DNA of 64,000 nucleotides from Apoderus coryli (Eukaryota; Arthropoda; Insecta; Coleoptera; Attelabidae): assembly GCA_911728435.2 (NCBI GenBank), contig OU452198.1, positions 32,269,902-32,333,901 of the forward strand, in the 5' to 3' direction. Every line of letters begins with the position of its first letter. Position 1 is the stretch's first letter. Under the pieces are notes generated by a model. It searched no databases. It was not told the DNA's origin and worked only from the letters and a program-made list of their open reading frames with translations. Positions 1 to 10,328 of the stretch are shown one piece after another. The position numbers and the translations under genes are program-made.

Positions 1-115
1 ATTTTGTGTTTAACGTTTTCACAACGCTTTATGATATACTTACATAGTGTTTCTCTTAATTGTTATTGTAAAATGGCTGTTTGAGAATAAAGTTATTATT
101 ATTATTGCAGAGGTG
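1..115 (+). mobile_element. LINE 3' end (tail only)
   Basis: The sequence GAGAATAAAG followed by repeated ATT closes an AT-rich stretch. This is the usual 3' terminus of insect Jockey/CR1-type LINEs, and the better preserved LINE near 51.8 kb ends in the same way. The rest of the element lies outside the window. No coding sequence is visible here. Confidence 0.5.
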
Positions 116-1763
116 AAAGAAGCTCAATTATCTGACCGAAACGAAATTTTGTGGATAACTGGCAGCCGTACGGTTCTTTAAATTCAGGAATTAGGAAAAC
201 GGAGGACAGGTATGTATGACAAATACAGTGGAGGCACGAAATAATTCCAACCTATTAAAAACTAAGTGTAACGACCAATGACATTGAAAATTCCATCAAT
301 ATGGTTCTAAAAAATAAGGAACTGGAAGATTTAGACATAGAAACCTGATACCAAAAGATTAGGCAGCGTGTAGATATAATTTATGCGTTTAAAGATGATA
401 GAATATTCATCCAAAAACGTTACGTACTGCGGCCTTTGGGAAAAATAATAATGTGATTGTGTGGTCTGATTTCTTGGTTGCTTTGAAATGATCAATTTTC
501 TGTTTAGAAAATGAGTGGCAAAGAGCTCATCATTCCAGGATCTGCAATAGCAAATTTAGAACTTTTGGCAAGACATTCCAGGATTGGTAGATTTGAAGAA
601 ATTGAGCAGATAAATGCAGATGACACGAGTGGTTGTAAAGAAATTGCCTTATAAAAATATGGATGTCAAAGCGAACGGTCTCTCAGATCGCACTAACACT
701 GAAAACATTTTTGCATAACGAACCACCAAAAATGTAATTCAACAAGTTTCAGAACAAGAGGCTGGAAGCACATCTCGGGTAAAAATTTGACAGACTTCTT
801 AAGTATGGTATCACCTTGATTACCTCTAAGAATATTTAATGTATTCCAATGAACACTCTGTATAAAATTAATGTATAAAGGCCTTGATTTTTCAGAGGCA
901 TAAATACAAAAAAAAAAGAAGAAAAAGAAAAAGTACGTGTAAGTGAAGATCAATGGATCAAGACAAAAGGTGGACTAAAAAAAAAGGTGGTACGAAAATT
1001 AGATCACGTAATCACTTTTCAATAACAGAGCAAAGATGTGCTGATGTATGTACGGATTAAATTGGCTACTTTAGAGAATAAAACCAACACCGTGGTTGAA
1101 AATCAATCTTGTTAATGGCTAAAAATTACATTTTATGCATTTGCATTAATAATTTTGTTGTATTTCTTTTAGTTGTTAAAACGTTTAGTTTCGTAATAAT
1201 GATAGATACTCATTGTTTCAAATGTAATTTTCAAAATATTACCATTGTTGGTGGTACATAGCAATTAGAATGTAATGGAGTATTAAAATTAAAATACAGT
1301 GGATTATCTATCGGCTAAGTATACTGCTTACATTTTCAATGACCTGATTTTTATCCTCTGAAATTGACGATGTCACTTTATAGGTCAACTATGTTTAAGC
1401 AAAGTTTTACCTAAAATGCCGTCCTAAATAATATCATGGCATGAAGCTTAAATTGTTAAGGGAAAATCACTTTAAATCCCGCCTCAAGCAGCATCTACTC
1501 CCGCAGCAGCAAATTCAAATCATCTATTATTATCTAAATTAACTTTTTTTTATCGAACCATACAGGGTTTTACATAATATATGCGCAGGACCTTAGGATG
1601 TGATAGCTTGTCCAAAAATATGAAAAAAAATTTCTATGAACTTACTCTCTAAAAAGCACCATTTTCGAGAGGAGATTAAAAAAATCCGTTTTTTGCGAAT
1701 GTCTCCGGAACCATTTATCGTACAGAAAACAGCTTTTGGAAGAATTTTCTACTGATAATAAGC
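116..1763. other. AT-rich region without a supported gene
   Basis: No recognisable gene. A short stretch near 510-640 is less AT-rich and reads as open protein on the plus strand, but I could not assign it to a family. A purine-rich A/G run lies near 908-935. From about 1,560 to 1,760 the sequence resembles flanks of mariner-type repeats (an ACAGGG motif and a phrase like GTCTCCGGAACC). Confidence 0.4.
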
Positions 1764-2614
1764 TACACGCAGAAAAATTTGTCGATTAATAGTCAATTAT
1801 AAATATTTTGAGCACAAATTGGTCCCAAAATAGTTACAGAACCGATTTTGTGTTGAAATTCTCTATCCCATTGTGTATTTCAGTTTTTATATCTTTTCTA
1901 CTCAAATTTTAAATATTTTAACGGACTTTAGGGTTTATAATATGCTTAATATGTTTAATTAATTAGTTTTTGTGTAGAAATTGTGTAGTAGTAGTAATAA
2001 TCCATAAATTGTGTATTGTTTGCAATGCAATTATAATCTAAAATATTGTATATTTTTTCTCTACGACATTGCATAGGTTAATAAATATTACTGTCAATAC
2101 TATGTCTACAATTTCTTAACTTATTGGTGCCAAATTATGTATATAAACTACAAATGTAGAAGAACTATACAAAACGCGTCCCCCCGGCCCCTACCGTCCT
2201 CTTCTTTTTAGGGTTGGCATTTAACCGCCTCTTTCAATACCTAATAATTGTTGTAGGTATCAGTCCGCAATGATATATTATCAATTATCACTAATTAACC
2301 TATTTAATAGTAGTCTTAGCAAAAAGAAAAAAATATAAAATTTTTAGTATTTTTTGACGTACAAAATAATACGCTTTCATAAAAAACCGACAAAGTGACT
2401 AAAGGCCATTTTGTCATAGATTGGTTCCTTTTTTTTGGGCATTGGAATTTACCTTAATGTTAAAGGTATTTTTTAAGCTTAAAAATTTTAACTTTTTTCG
2501 AAAAACGTATTCCAATGTTGTTTGCCAGTAATTATTCACTGTATATATCCTATATACACAAGCTTAAATGTAAAATATGTGATTTATAAAACTTAGCAAA
2601 AACTGACCAATATA

Positions 2615-3335
2615 CGAGGCATGTTTCTTAAGTAAGTACCGTTTTGGAATTAAAAAAAGGCGTGCAAAGATATCGCAATAATTTTATTTTTACATGAAAG
2701 CCTGTACCTTAATCTACTTTTCTACATAATTTCCGTGAATATTGAGGCACTTGTCATAACGTGGCACCAGTTTTTGAATACCCTCCTCATAAAATCCTGC
2801 CGCCTGACTTGTTAACCACTGTGCAGTGCATTGACTTTCCTTGAGCGGTACCACAATGAAGGTGAAGATTTTTTAGACCAAATTGTTACTGGTGACGAAA
2901 CATGGGTGGCCTACGTCACACCAGAATCGAAACAACATTCCATGGAATGGCCACATTCATCATCACCCAAAAGAGCGAAGTTTAAGCAAACAATTTCTGC
3001 CCGGAAAATCATGTGCACAGTTTTTTGGGACAGAAAAGGAGTATTGCTAGTGGAGTTTCTGCCTCGTAATGAGACAATCAATGCAGCGTCTTATTGTGAG
3101 ACATTGAACAATCTGCGTCGTGCAATCCAGAACAAAAGACGTGGCAGGCGGCAGAATTTTATGAAGAGGGTATTCAAAAACTGATGCCACGTTATGACAA
3201 GTGCCTCAATATTCAGGGAAATTATGTAGAAAAGTAGATTAAGGTACAGGCTTTCATGTAAAAATAAAATTATTGCGATATCTTTGCACGTCTTTTTTTT
3301 AATTCAAACGGTACTTACTTAAAAAACATGCCTCG
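2615..3335. mobile_element. Fold-back, internally deleted mariner element
   Basis: TA dinucleotides flank the element at 2613-2614 and 3336-3337. The terminal arms are about 195 bp each (2615-2808 and 3143-3335) and near-perfect inverted repeats starting CGAGGCATGTTT. The 3' arm encodes the C-terminal end of a mariner transposase and the 5' arm is an inverted copy of it. The 5' end therefore looks replaced by an inverted duplicate of the 3' end. The N-terminal DNA-binding region and two of the three catalytic acidic positions are missing, so the copy cannot be autonomous. Confidence 0.85.
2831..3242 (+). pseudogene. Mariner transposase, internally deleted fragment
   Basis: The 117-residue frame contains the mariner motif TGDETW (residues 20-25, first catalytic Asp at 22), then FWDRKG and LLVEFLPRN, ending at NKRRG. 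In full-length mariner transposases that point is followed by the HDNA and SPDL blocks carrying the other two catalytic Asp residues. Here it jumps directly to the C-terminal tail, readable in another frame from about 3139 (WQAAEFYEEG, then PRYDKCLN, ending NYVEK and a stop near 3237). The deletion also shifted the frame. An in vivo enzyme is not expected. The family call is secure; the exact mariner subfamily is not determined. Confidence 0.85.
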
Positions 3336-3865
3336 TACTTTCAATTTCGTACATAATTTGTATTTAAATTTTGCACAATATTTGTTTAGTGAAATCATCT
3401 TATTGTTGTTATATAAATTGTATAATGCGACTGTTCAAAATATATCCAAAATTTATACACAAAATAAAAAATAAATTTTAAACAGTAATGCGTCCTTACA
3501 TACATAACACAATTTTATATATATTGTACACATTTTTTCGTACACAAGGAAATGTGAAAATGTACACAGGGATTTTTCTGCGTGTATGTTTTATGCAAGA
3601 TTTTTTTTTTTAATTCGCATAATTGGTGAGGATTTTGAAATAAATTGGATTTTTTCTACTAATTAAACGAAATTTATTTAAACGTTAGAACAACTAACAA
3701 AACCAAACGATAACTTCATAATTTTTAATTAGGACATTTTCCTTGAAATGGTGAGGTTCACTTTAATTACCTATAACATCATTAAATACATACAATTTGT
3801 ATATCCTGTTTCAGACTTCAATACATTTCATGCATAGCGTAGTTTGTCTCTAACATTTACACTTG

Positions 3866-3899
3866 ACCACTGTTGGTGAAGCTTCGAAACATGTTTGGT
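3866..3899 (+). ncRNA. Decayed hammerhead ribozyme motif
   Basis: Stem I ACCA/TGGT encloses a self-complementary stem II GAAGCTTC, then GAAA and a palindromic stem III ACATGT with T at the cleavage position. The first core strand, expected CTGANGA, reads CTGTTGG, so two conserved bases are lost and cleavage is unlikely. The layout matches the intact motifs at 35.7 and 42.2 kb. Confidence 0.45.
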
Positions 3900-3949
3900 T
3901 TTTATCTTAGTAACATTGATTTCGACTCCCATTCACTTCAAATAATTAT

Positions 3950-4185
3950 GATAGGATGTGGTGATCGAATACTCAAAATAAGGTTTGCGAAAAAATGTTT
4001 CATAATAAATACCGTGTCACCAGGATATCTTACTCTACGGTAAGCAGAATTGAAAAATTTAGAGAAGTAGGACACGTATGAGATCTTCCTAGAACGGATT
4101 AACCTCCAATTTACCAGAAAAGGCATTTGTACGGTTTGTTCATTGAAGAAAATCGTCATAAACCGACTCAAGAAATAGAACTCAT
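3950..4185 (+). pseudogene. Relic of mariner-like transposase N-terminus (helix-turn-helix)
   Basis: Plus-strand pieces read STVSRIEKFREVGHV, then DLPRT and PPIYQKRH, with a stop codon between blocks. This matches the N-terminal helix-turn-helix domain (DUF4817-like) of a mariner-related transposase family common in insects, where a serine-rich recognition helix is followed by a conserved GHV..LPR..RPP linker. No catalytic part follows; a LINE in the opposite direction begins at 4189. The assignment rests on motif resemblance only. Confidence 0.45.
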
Positions 4186-4188
4186 TGT

Positions 4189-4575
4189 GAATGAATGAAT
4201 GAATTTCGATGGCACTTTAATAGGTCAACGTTATTTGGAACTTTTAGGAAATGAATTGATGATTGATTGATGGTGACTTCTTATAGAATTCAAATTTGGG
4301 ACGCGGTAAGTACAACATATCTCTTCCTCTGGTTGAATAATCATGACTACGCAGGGGCGAGCTAGATGTTTGGTTTTAAAGATATCAGACAACAACCTAT
4401 ACAAGTAAATGCCAAAAATACACCGGATTGCCCGTTTTTGCAGAATAAAAACTTTCAGAGCTTCAGTGCACCTACCCCAGACCATTATATTATATGCAAT
4501 TGTCGAATAAATCATGGCATAGTATACTGAGAGCAACGACTTCACGCACATAAACCTCTTCAAGGAATGTAACAC
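4189..4575 (-). pseudogene. LINE reverse transcriptase C-terminal fragment
   Basis: The minus-strand frame at 4231-4575 contains YYAMIYSTIAYNIMVWG followed by LQKRAIRCIFG, the typical region after the reverse-transcriptase domain of Jockey/CR1-type LINEs (thumb to C-terminal domain). Downstream on the minus strand the element ends in a tandem ATTC tail at about 4189-4204, a common LINE 3' terminus. The catalytic domain and everything upstream is missing, as expected for 5'-truncated insertion. It has no function by itself. Confidence 0.7.
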
Positions 4576-4579
4576 AAAT

Positions 4580-5275
4580 AAGTTTTAATTTAATTTGCCA
4601 CATAATCTCTCAACAACAACAGATATTCAGCAAATATGACAAGAAATGTGATAAAAGCATTGGAATTAACTGCACATTGAATAAGTAATTGTGTTCCTGC
4701 TTTCATTATTTGAAGACAGTTTTGGGATCCAAACTACTGACTAAACGCCCCTGATATTGAACTGGCTCTAAATAAATCAAGTTGTTTGTTATTATTTTAA
4801 CGTTAAATTTAGAAAACCCCGTAAAAGATAAATGAACAGCATCTGTATGATTTGCAATTGATTACTAAGTACTCGACTAAAAAGCATGTAAATCTTAATG
4901 CCTCTACAAAATAAAATGACATTTATATCTCTATTCACAGTTGGGCTAAAAACAAGATATTCAATAATATGTTATAAAAGTTTTTCAAAATATTTTTAAC
5001 AGATATTTTTACCTTACATAAGAACTACTAATACGTGCCCAGCGGTCTCAATTACTATACCAACTTATAATTATTCTATAAGCATGTCAGCATGAAATCA
5101 ACAATTTTTATTAAGATTTAGTAAAAACATGAATTATTTCCTTTAATGTACTGACTTGGAATCGATTAGTTCTTCTCTTTAAAGCAGTTTTTGTGTTTTG
5201 TTGATGTTTATGTTATTAATATTAATTTCTGTTAGAGAATCAACTGGTTTTCAACTGTAATCTGATTTAGTGTAG
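4580..5275. other. No feature seen
   Basis: AT-rich sequence without a recognisable reading frame, repeat or structure. Confidence 0.4.
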
Positions 5276-5379
5276 ATATGTACAGGGTGATCAGGTGTAT
5301 TTTACTCCAGGGGCGTAGTGACCAGTGTTCCACGGAACACGGGCCTGGTATCCTCAAGGGGCCCGGTATTGTATCGTCT

Positions 5380-5665
5380 CAACTTGTTTCATTTATGAAT
5401 TGTTTTAAGGGTGTTTTATGTAAGATAAAATCAATTAAAGACCTAATGGAATTTATATTAATTGAAAATTTCAGTTCCTGTAGTAGCTTCAGTGAAATTT
5501 TGACGGCTTGCTACATTTTCCTGACTCTGTAGCCGAACGTTCATTTTCAAAGTTGAAATTGATAAAAAGTTTTCTTAGAAACACCATGGGACAGGAAAGG
5601 CAGTCGGGGTTGTAAATTCTGTCAATTGAGAACCGGATTGCACGAGAAATAGACGTGTCTTCCGC
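5380..5665 (+). pseudogene. hAT transposase C-terminal (dimerisation) relic
   Basis: Across two frames the plus strand reads ERSFSKLKLIKSFLRNTMGQ and then RIAREI (about 5531-5660). This is the hallmark hAT C-terminal dimerisation motif (A/S-E-R-x-FS-x-L-K-x-I-K), as seen in the TTF/ZMYM-type hAT transposases of insects. Upstream, the frame 5278-5532 ends GILTACYIFLTL-like and is broken by a stop just before the motif. No catalytic DDE region is present. Domesticated use is unlikely given the stops. Confidence 0.7.
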
Positions 5666-5699
5666 ATAGTATCAACTTTTGCGAATATTAAGGCGATAA

Positions 5700-6115
5700 T
5701 TTTTTTTTAATTGACACTGAAATACGAGTATACAGGGTGGATTGTGTAGGTTCTTACAGAGTTTGGAAGAGGAAAAACTTTTTTATTTGTCGATTCTTTA
5801 TAAAAACGTCTGCTTGTGTCGAAACTACAATTTCAAATGCCAAATTTACGATTACTATACAGGGTATATCAAAAATAACATTTCTAATGATTTTGATTTT
5901 TTTGTTTTTTTTTAATTTTATATATATTTAAAAAAAAAAACCTTTGTAAAATATTTTTTATTAAAAAACTAACCATGTGTCTCGATTACAACGAAATATG
6001 AACACCCTGTACGTTACACAAGCGCTGGATGCTTGGCTCAACCTCCAAAACGTAAATTACTATTAATTTATTGTACTTTTGATAGTATTAATGAGTTTTT
6101 GGAATGTGAAAAATG
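5700..6115. repeat. Mariner-type repeat debris with TACAGGGTG ends
   Basis: TACAGGGTG occurs at about 5281 and 5731, TACAGGGTA at about 5858, and the reverse form CACCCTGTAC near 6003. Such motifs are frequent at ends of mariner-related elements in insects and recur across this window. No coding capacity is visible here. Confidence 0.4.
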
Positions 6116-6119
6116 TATA

Positions 6120-6265
6120 ATTGATGGATTGGCCTGTTCCTTGGCCACCAAGGTCCCCAGACCTAAACCCTCTTAGTTAAACATGAAACAGAAACCTTAT
6201 ATTGTTCCCACAGATACAAAAGAACAGCTTCTAAAACGAATTATTAAAGGCGCTGTCTCCATCAT
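6120..6265 (+). pseudogene. Mariner-like transposase relic (catalytic core piece)
   Basis: The plus strand reads DWPVPWPPRSPDLNPL, the conserved block around the third catalytic acid in DUF4817-linked mariner-like transposases, followed by a broken stretch equivalent to the downstream helix (QLLKRIIKGAV-like). A stop follows the block directly. The related relics at 31.1 kb and 43.2 kb show the same family. It is only about 45 codons long and cannot be functional. Confidence 0.6.
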
Positions 6266-6269
6266 AAAA

Positions 6270-7530
6270 TAATCTTGTATAAAACATGTTTAATAAAATA
6301 GAGTTTCGTACAGATGTGCATCATATTAACGTTCGATCTCGTGGTCTCATAACTCCTCCAATCCATAGGCAGTTCTATTTCAGAGGGGATTCTCATATGA
6401 TGTTTCAAAACAATATAATTCCTTACTGGCAAATCTGAAGTTGATGAAATTGGCTGAGTTTCGATGCTCTGTTTGTCATATATGAACAGCAGAATATGTA
6501 ACTTTGACTTGTTGTGGTGCTCATAGCTCATTTGCTATTTATTTTGTCTTTTTTTATGTTTCTTAAATTTATTTGGTTTATTTCAAGGAGCACATTTAGT
6601 GCATAAAATTTATGAATTTGGTGTAATGCTTGAAATTGTGTTAAGTTATGTCAGGGTTAAGTGGTAGAGCACCTTGTGGTGAACACCCTATATATTTAAT
6701 ATAACACTATTATCCAAAAAAATATATTACAAATTTATTTTATTACACATTATTTCCTTACTTTCACTTAAGACCATTTCCTGTCCCCCTAAAGAAGACA
6801 TGCCCGCTTCCTTGTAGCAATAAGTGAAACACATCAAGTGTACCCCTAGTTTTCCTCCTTCGTTTCTCCTTCTGATGACAACAGGGCTTACCTAATGATC
6901 CTTTTTGGAAATTAACGTGGCATCGCTCTAGTCCTCCTCATCTCAGCTGGCTATGTCTTTCTCTTTTGATAAATTAGAACAGATAATGAATTGGCTGATG
7001 ACGACGATGGTTTTGTGAAAATAAGTGAGAGAGAAAAGTTCACCCATTTACAACACAATCATCATTTAGCCGGCCTCAGTTTTCATCCCCCTATATAATA
7101 TAAGATGAGGAAAAAAAAAACAGGCAAAACATAAACCAATCAATTTCTAAATCAATTTGCACATACATTGGCAGTTAATTGGTGTTGCGTAAAGCATCAT
7201 ATTTATGATGTATAGCAAAGCTTAAAGCTCATTAGATTCGCGTCTAAGTTAGTTACAAAACTAATTAAATTATGAAAATGTATACGAACAATTCCAAAAA
7301 AAAGTTTGTAAATTTCCTTCTATTTACTTTGTTATCGGTTTCAGTTCAAAAACCGTCGTGAGGAAAATAACCAAAATTAGTTGCTAAAAATTATGATTTT
7401 TTTGGTTGTAAAAATTTCAAAAAATGTCGCCAACATGACACAACAAACCCAGGGTTTTATACAAATTTTTGATCTCAAATATTTGTAATCCTAATTAATA
7501 ATAATAATTAATATGCTGTCCAATATTTTT
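6270..7530. other. No gene recognised
   Basis: A minus-strand frame of 89 codons (6262-6531) matches nothing I know. From 6,770 to 7,110 the sequence is less AT-rich but has no coherent reading frame. The remainder is AT-rich. Confidence 0.35.
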
Positions 7531-8094
7531 ACTTTCCCGCGCAGGGAAAGGATTGTGAACGCGCTAAAAAACATTTTGAGATAAAGACGAATATAAGCAT
7601 TTTGAAGTTCCAGATGGCAGTCTGTCTCTGTGTGTGTGTATGTATTCTACCAGGATAGCGCCCAAACGCTTTAACCAATTAAGCTAAATTTTGGTGTGTG
7701 AGTTTGGGGTCGTCCTAGGATGAAGCCATTAGATTTTGGTTGAAATCCTTTTAGCCCTGTGATAGAGGTGGACACAACCGCTAAATTTTCATATATCAGT
7801 AGGGGTCGAATGATACACCACTTTAAAGCATTTTTTATCTGCTTTACAGCTATAGGTCACTTTTCATATTTGCCCCATAATTCTCGAGAAAATAGTTAAA
7901 ATGTCAGCAGTTGGAACGTATATAATATGTATAATAAATAAAATATACTATTTATTACCAGGTTTCTGTTGGGTCATTGGTAAAGCGCTTTGCATGCGGA
8001 GGTTACTGGTTCGAGTCCTAGCTCTGGCAATAATTTATTTTCTAATTTTTGAATGAAGTAGTTAGTTTGTTACGTTAGTTTATTAGAAATAATG
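7531..8094 (+). mobile_element. Composite repeat with tRNA-Ala-like module, copy 1 (uninterrupted)
   Basis: The unit begins TTTCCCGCGC, carries a GTCTCTGTGTG microsatellite segment, an ACCAATTAAGCTAAATTTTG phrase, and near its 3' end a tRNA-like block at about 7966-8030. The block has a D-arm-like GGTCATTGGTAAAGCGC, an anticodon-loop-like TTTGCAT as in tRNA-Ala, and a perfect RNA polymerase III B box GGTTCGAGTCC at 8008-8018. The following tail contains GAATGAAGTAGTTAGTTTG. Copies at 39.2-40.9 kb (minus) and 59.2-60.4 kb share the same order. The tRNA-like part makes it SINE-like, but it lies downstream of a 400-bp body, not at the 5' end. Confidence 0.75.
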
Positions 8095-8310
8095 AAAATA
8101 ATACAACGTGAAGAAGTGAAGAACAACTGGGAGCAAATCGCGAATGACCGACCGATATGAAGGCGTACCATTTACGAGGGCCATCAAGTTTTTGAAGAGC
8201 AGCGTCGACGCCATGACGATGCAAAGAGACAGCATCGAAAGGAGAGACAACGCATCGATGGGGCAGCGCACCTGCAACAGCCGGTAAATGGTGTCAATTT
8301 TTGTACGATA
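8095..8310 (+). pseudogene. RTE-type LINE C-terminal fragment
   Basis: The plus strand reads VKNNWEQIAN, then a frameshift to FEEQRRRH and a K/R-rich RQRID, matching the better piece at 21.75-21.95 kb. This corresponds to the basic tail after the reverse-transcriptase domain of an RTE-like LINE whose ORF usually ends with a C2H2 zinc finger. The zinc finger itself is not preserved here. It directly abuts composite repeat copy 1. Confidence 0.6.
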
Positions 8311-8379
8311 ATAATTTTGTGCTGATATGGTCGCAATTATCCTACTCAATTTCGGCTTTATGTTGGTCCCAAATTTCGT

Positions 8380-8960
8380 ACCGTATGATTGCACGTTTTC
8401 ATTAAGGTTATACTTGTAGATATTCTCTACCACATACGTAATAAAATGGAGCCAAAACACACAAGGCACCGTCAAAATACCAAGCCTATTTCTGTAACTG
8501 TGCTTACAATCTCGGTATCTAAGATTATCATCAATAATGCGAAAGGTGTGAATCCCCAATTTATAATAGAATATAAATTAAAAGAACCCTCTGCGAAACT
8601 GAGTTAGCCAAGCTGCGTAATATGTATATTTTTCTATTTATTTTCTGCGAACACCAGGACAACTTCGTATCCAGAAATTTTGCCGAATCGATGTTATCAA
8701 GCATGTCCTGTCTTCTAATGGAGAAGCACACAGCTTGGCTCTTCTCCACGTTCAAACATAATCGCTTGGCAGCAAACCAATTTGATATGCCAGTCATTAT
8801 TTCAACATTGCTTGAGTTGTTCGAACCACAAACAAGCTCTACAAGGTCATTTACATACAAAAGGAAAAGTATTGAACCCAAAACTGAGCCCTGTGAGACA
8901 CCCCAAGCGTGCCGGTCTTTCTCCTTTAAGTTGAACAAGTTGCAGTCGACACCTCAAATA
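8380..8960 (-). pseudogene. CR1/Jockey-type LINE reverse transcriptase relic
   Basis: On the minus strand the 8561-8938 frame reads GVSQGSVLGSILFLLYVNDL, reverse-transcriptase motif 4, then jumps to ISNWFAAKRLCLNVEKSQ. The YADD catalytic motif that should lie between them is deleted. The reading continues, shifted, into 8389-8560 with YRTRN-like C-terminal segments (ENIYKYNLNENV). A related copy is at 28.1-29.9 kb. Loss of the catalytic loop and frameshifts mark it as dead. Confidence 0.75.
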
Positions 8961-8989
8961 TTATTTCAGAAACTTCATTATTATTATTA

Positions 8990-10320
8990 TCGTTTTATTT
9001 ATTTCATATTGTTCAAAAACTTGTAAGCATTTTTCTAAGGATAAAAAATTAATTTCCTCCTGTTTGACCAAAATATGTCGGCACAAAATCACCCTGTAGA
9101 TATGCTACACTTAAGCCATTTTCAAAATGGCTGCAACAGCAAGTCACGTGACACAATCAATTGTACCCATCTTCCACATATCACATAATACCTTCACTCC
9201 TACCTTTCAAAATGCGTGTATTTCTTTTCTTCCATTTTCTTCGCCGATTGTTCTTTTTATTTTTTTCCTGACTCTCCCTTTTTGTTTGTTTATTTTTTTT
9301 TTCTTTTTTCGTTTGTAGTTTGCACAAACCATTTACGAATTTGATATTATTATTCACGCTGTGCCCCGCCAAATAAGGGCAATTCGCGATTGTAAATCGC
9401 TTGACAGTGGAGCGTCTCGTCTTTTTATTGGTGCAACAATCGTATCTACCTTTATATTATGATTGTTGGAGTATTTTTCTTTTTTCTCTATGGTACATTC
9501 GTACATAAAAATGTTGATTCTGTTCGCCTTCTTATCGTACTTTTTGCCATTTTTGTTTTACGGCATCTAGAACGCATGTTGGTAATTCAACAAATATGTT
9601 TTTCTGGATTTAGTGATTTCAGTACCAGGGGGAATTCAGAAGAGTAGATAGTAATAGTAGTATTTATTTCAATCATTTTAATATTTACAATAATGATGTT
9701 TCAAAGGACGCTGAAGTTTAACACAAACTTCTGTGCGTCTAATCGACAGCATCAGACAATGAACATAATTGCAAATCTATCATCTAGATAATATTGTATT
9801 TTATCAGTTACATATTATTTCATTTACGTTATCATTTTAATTAAACAAAAATCAGTGTTCTAAATTATTTCCACAATTGAGATTATAAACATATTCACTA
9901 CCATTGGTTATTTAATTCATATTACTAAAGGTTTTATTTTATTTCTCCAAAATGTTGATTGTCTTATTTAAATTCAAATGAAGATATCGTACTTGAAAAC
10001 CACTGTATATTCAATATCATTTAAATTTTAAATGTATCTATGCAATGCAAAATAGTAGCATCATCTGTCTCTTTCTATCCCCATAAATAATTATCTGACG
10101 TCTTTGTCAGGTTCCAAATTCTACCCTATAAATAAATTGTTACTATTTTAACAATTATTAATGCGCAGGTACATTATTTACATAGACCCTCTAATTTAAT
10201 TATTTAATTATGATAAATATGTAACTTATATCTTTATTAAGACTTCATTGTTGGATGAAAACCTTTTCCTGGATTTAATACATGAGGGATTTTGATTGAA
10301 AATTGGCGATTATTCGTTAT
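8990..10320. other. No gene; possible LINE 3' tail
   Basis: AT-rich with poly-T runs (9240-9315). Around 9647-9690 a series ATAGTAATAGTAGTATTTATTTCAATC, read on the minus strand, resembles the 3' end of a LINE. A CACCCTGTAG motif lies at 9091. Nothing else can be supported. Confidence 0.3.
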
Positions 10321-10328
10321 TTATTTTT

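Larger units (their letters stand above)
1764..3586. mobile_element. Old inverted-repeat element hosting a mariner
   Basis: The outer ends are perfect 15-bp inverted repeats, TACACGCAGAAAAAT at 1764-1778 and its complement at 3572-3586. Outside the mariner the interior is very AT-rich and non-coding. A clear target-site duplication is not visible. The superfamily is unknown. A related motif, ACACAGAGAAAAATC, occurs near 62.5 kb. The mariner at 2615-3335 is nested inside, so this element is the older one. Confidence 0.5.

Noticed and set aside
693..953. 86-codon minus-strand frame with a run of phenylalanines
   Set aside because: The run comes from an A/G-rich simple sequence; no family resemblance.
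7966..8035. Genuine tRNA-Ala gene
   Set aside because: The B box is perfect, but the acceptor arm does not pair and the block recurs in repeats at 39.2 and 60.3 kb.
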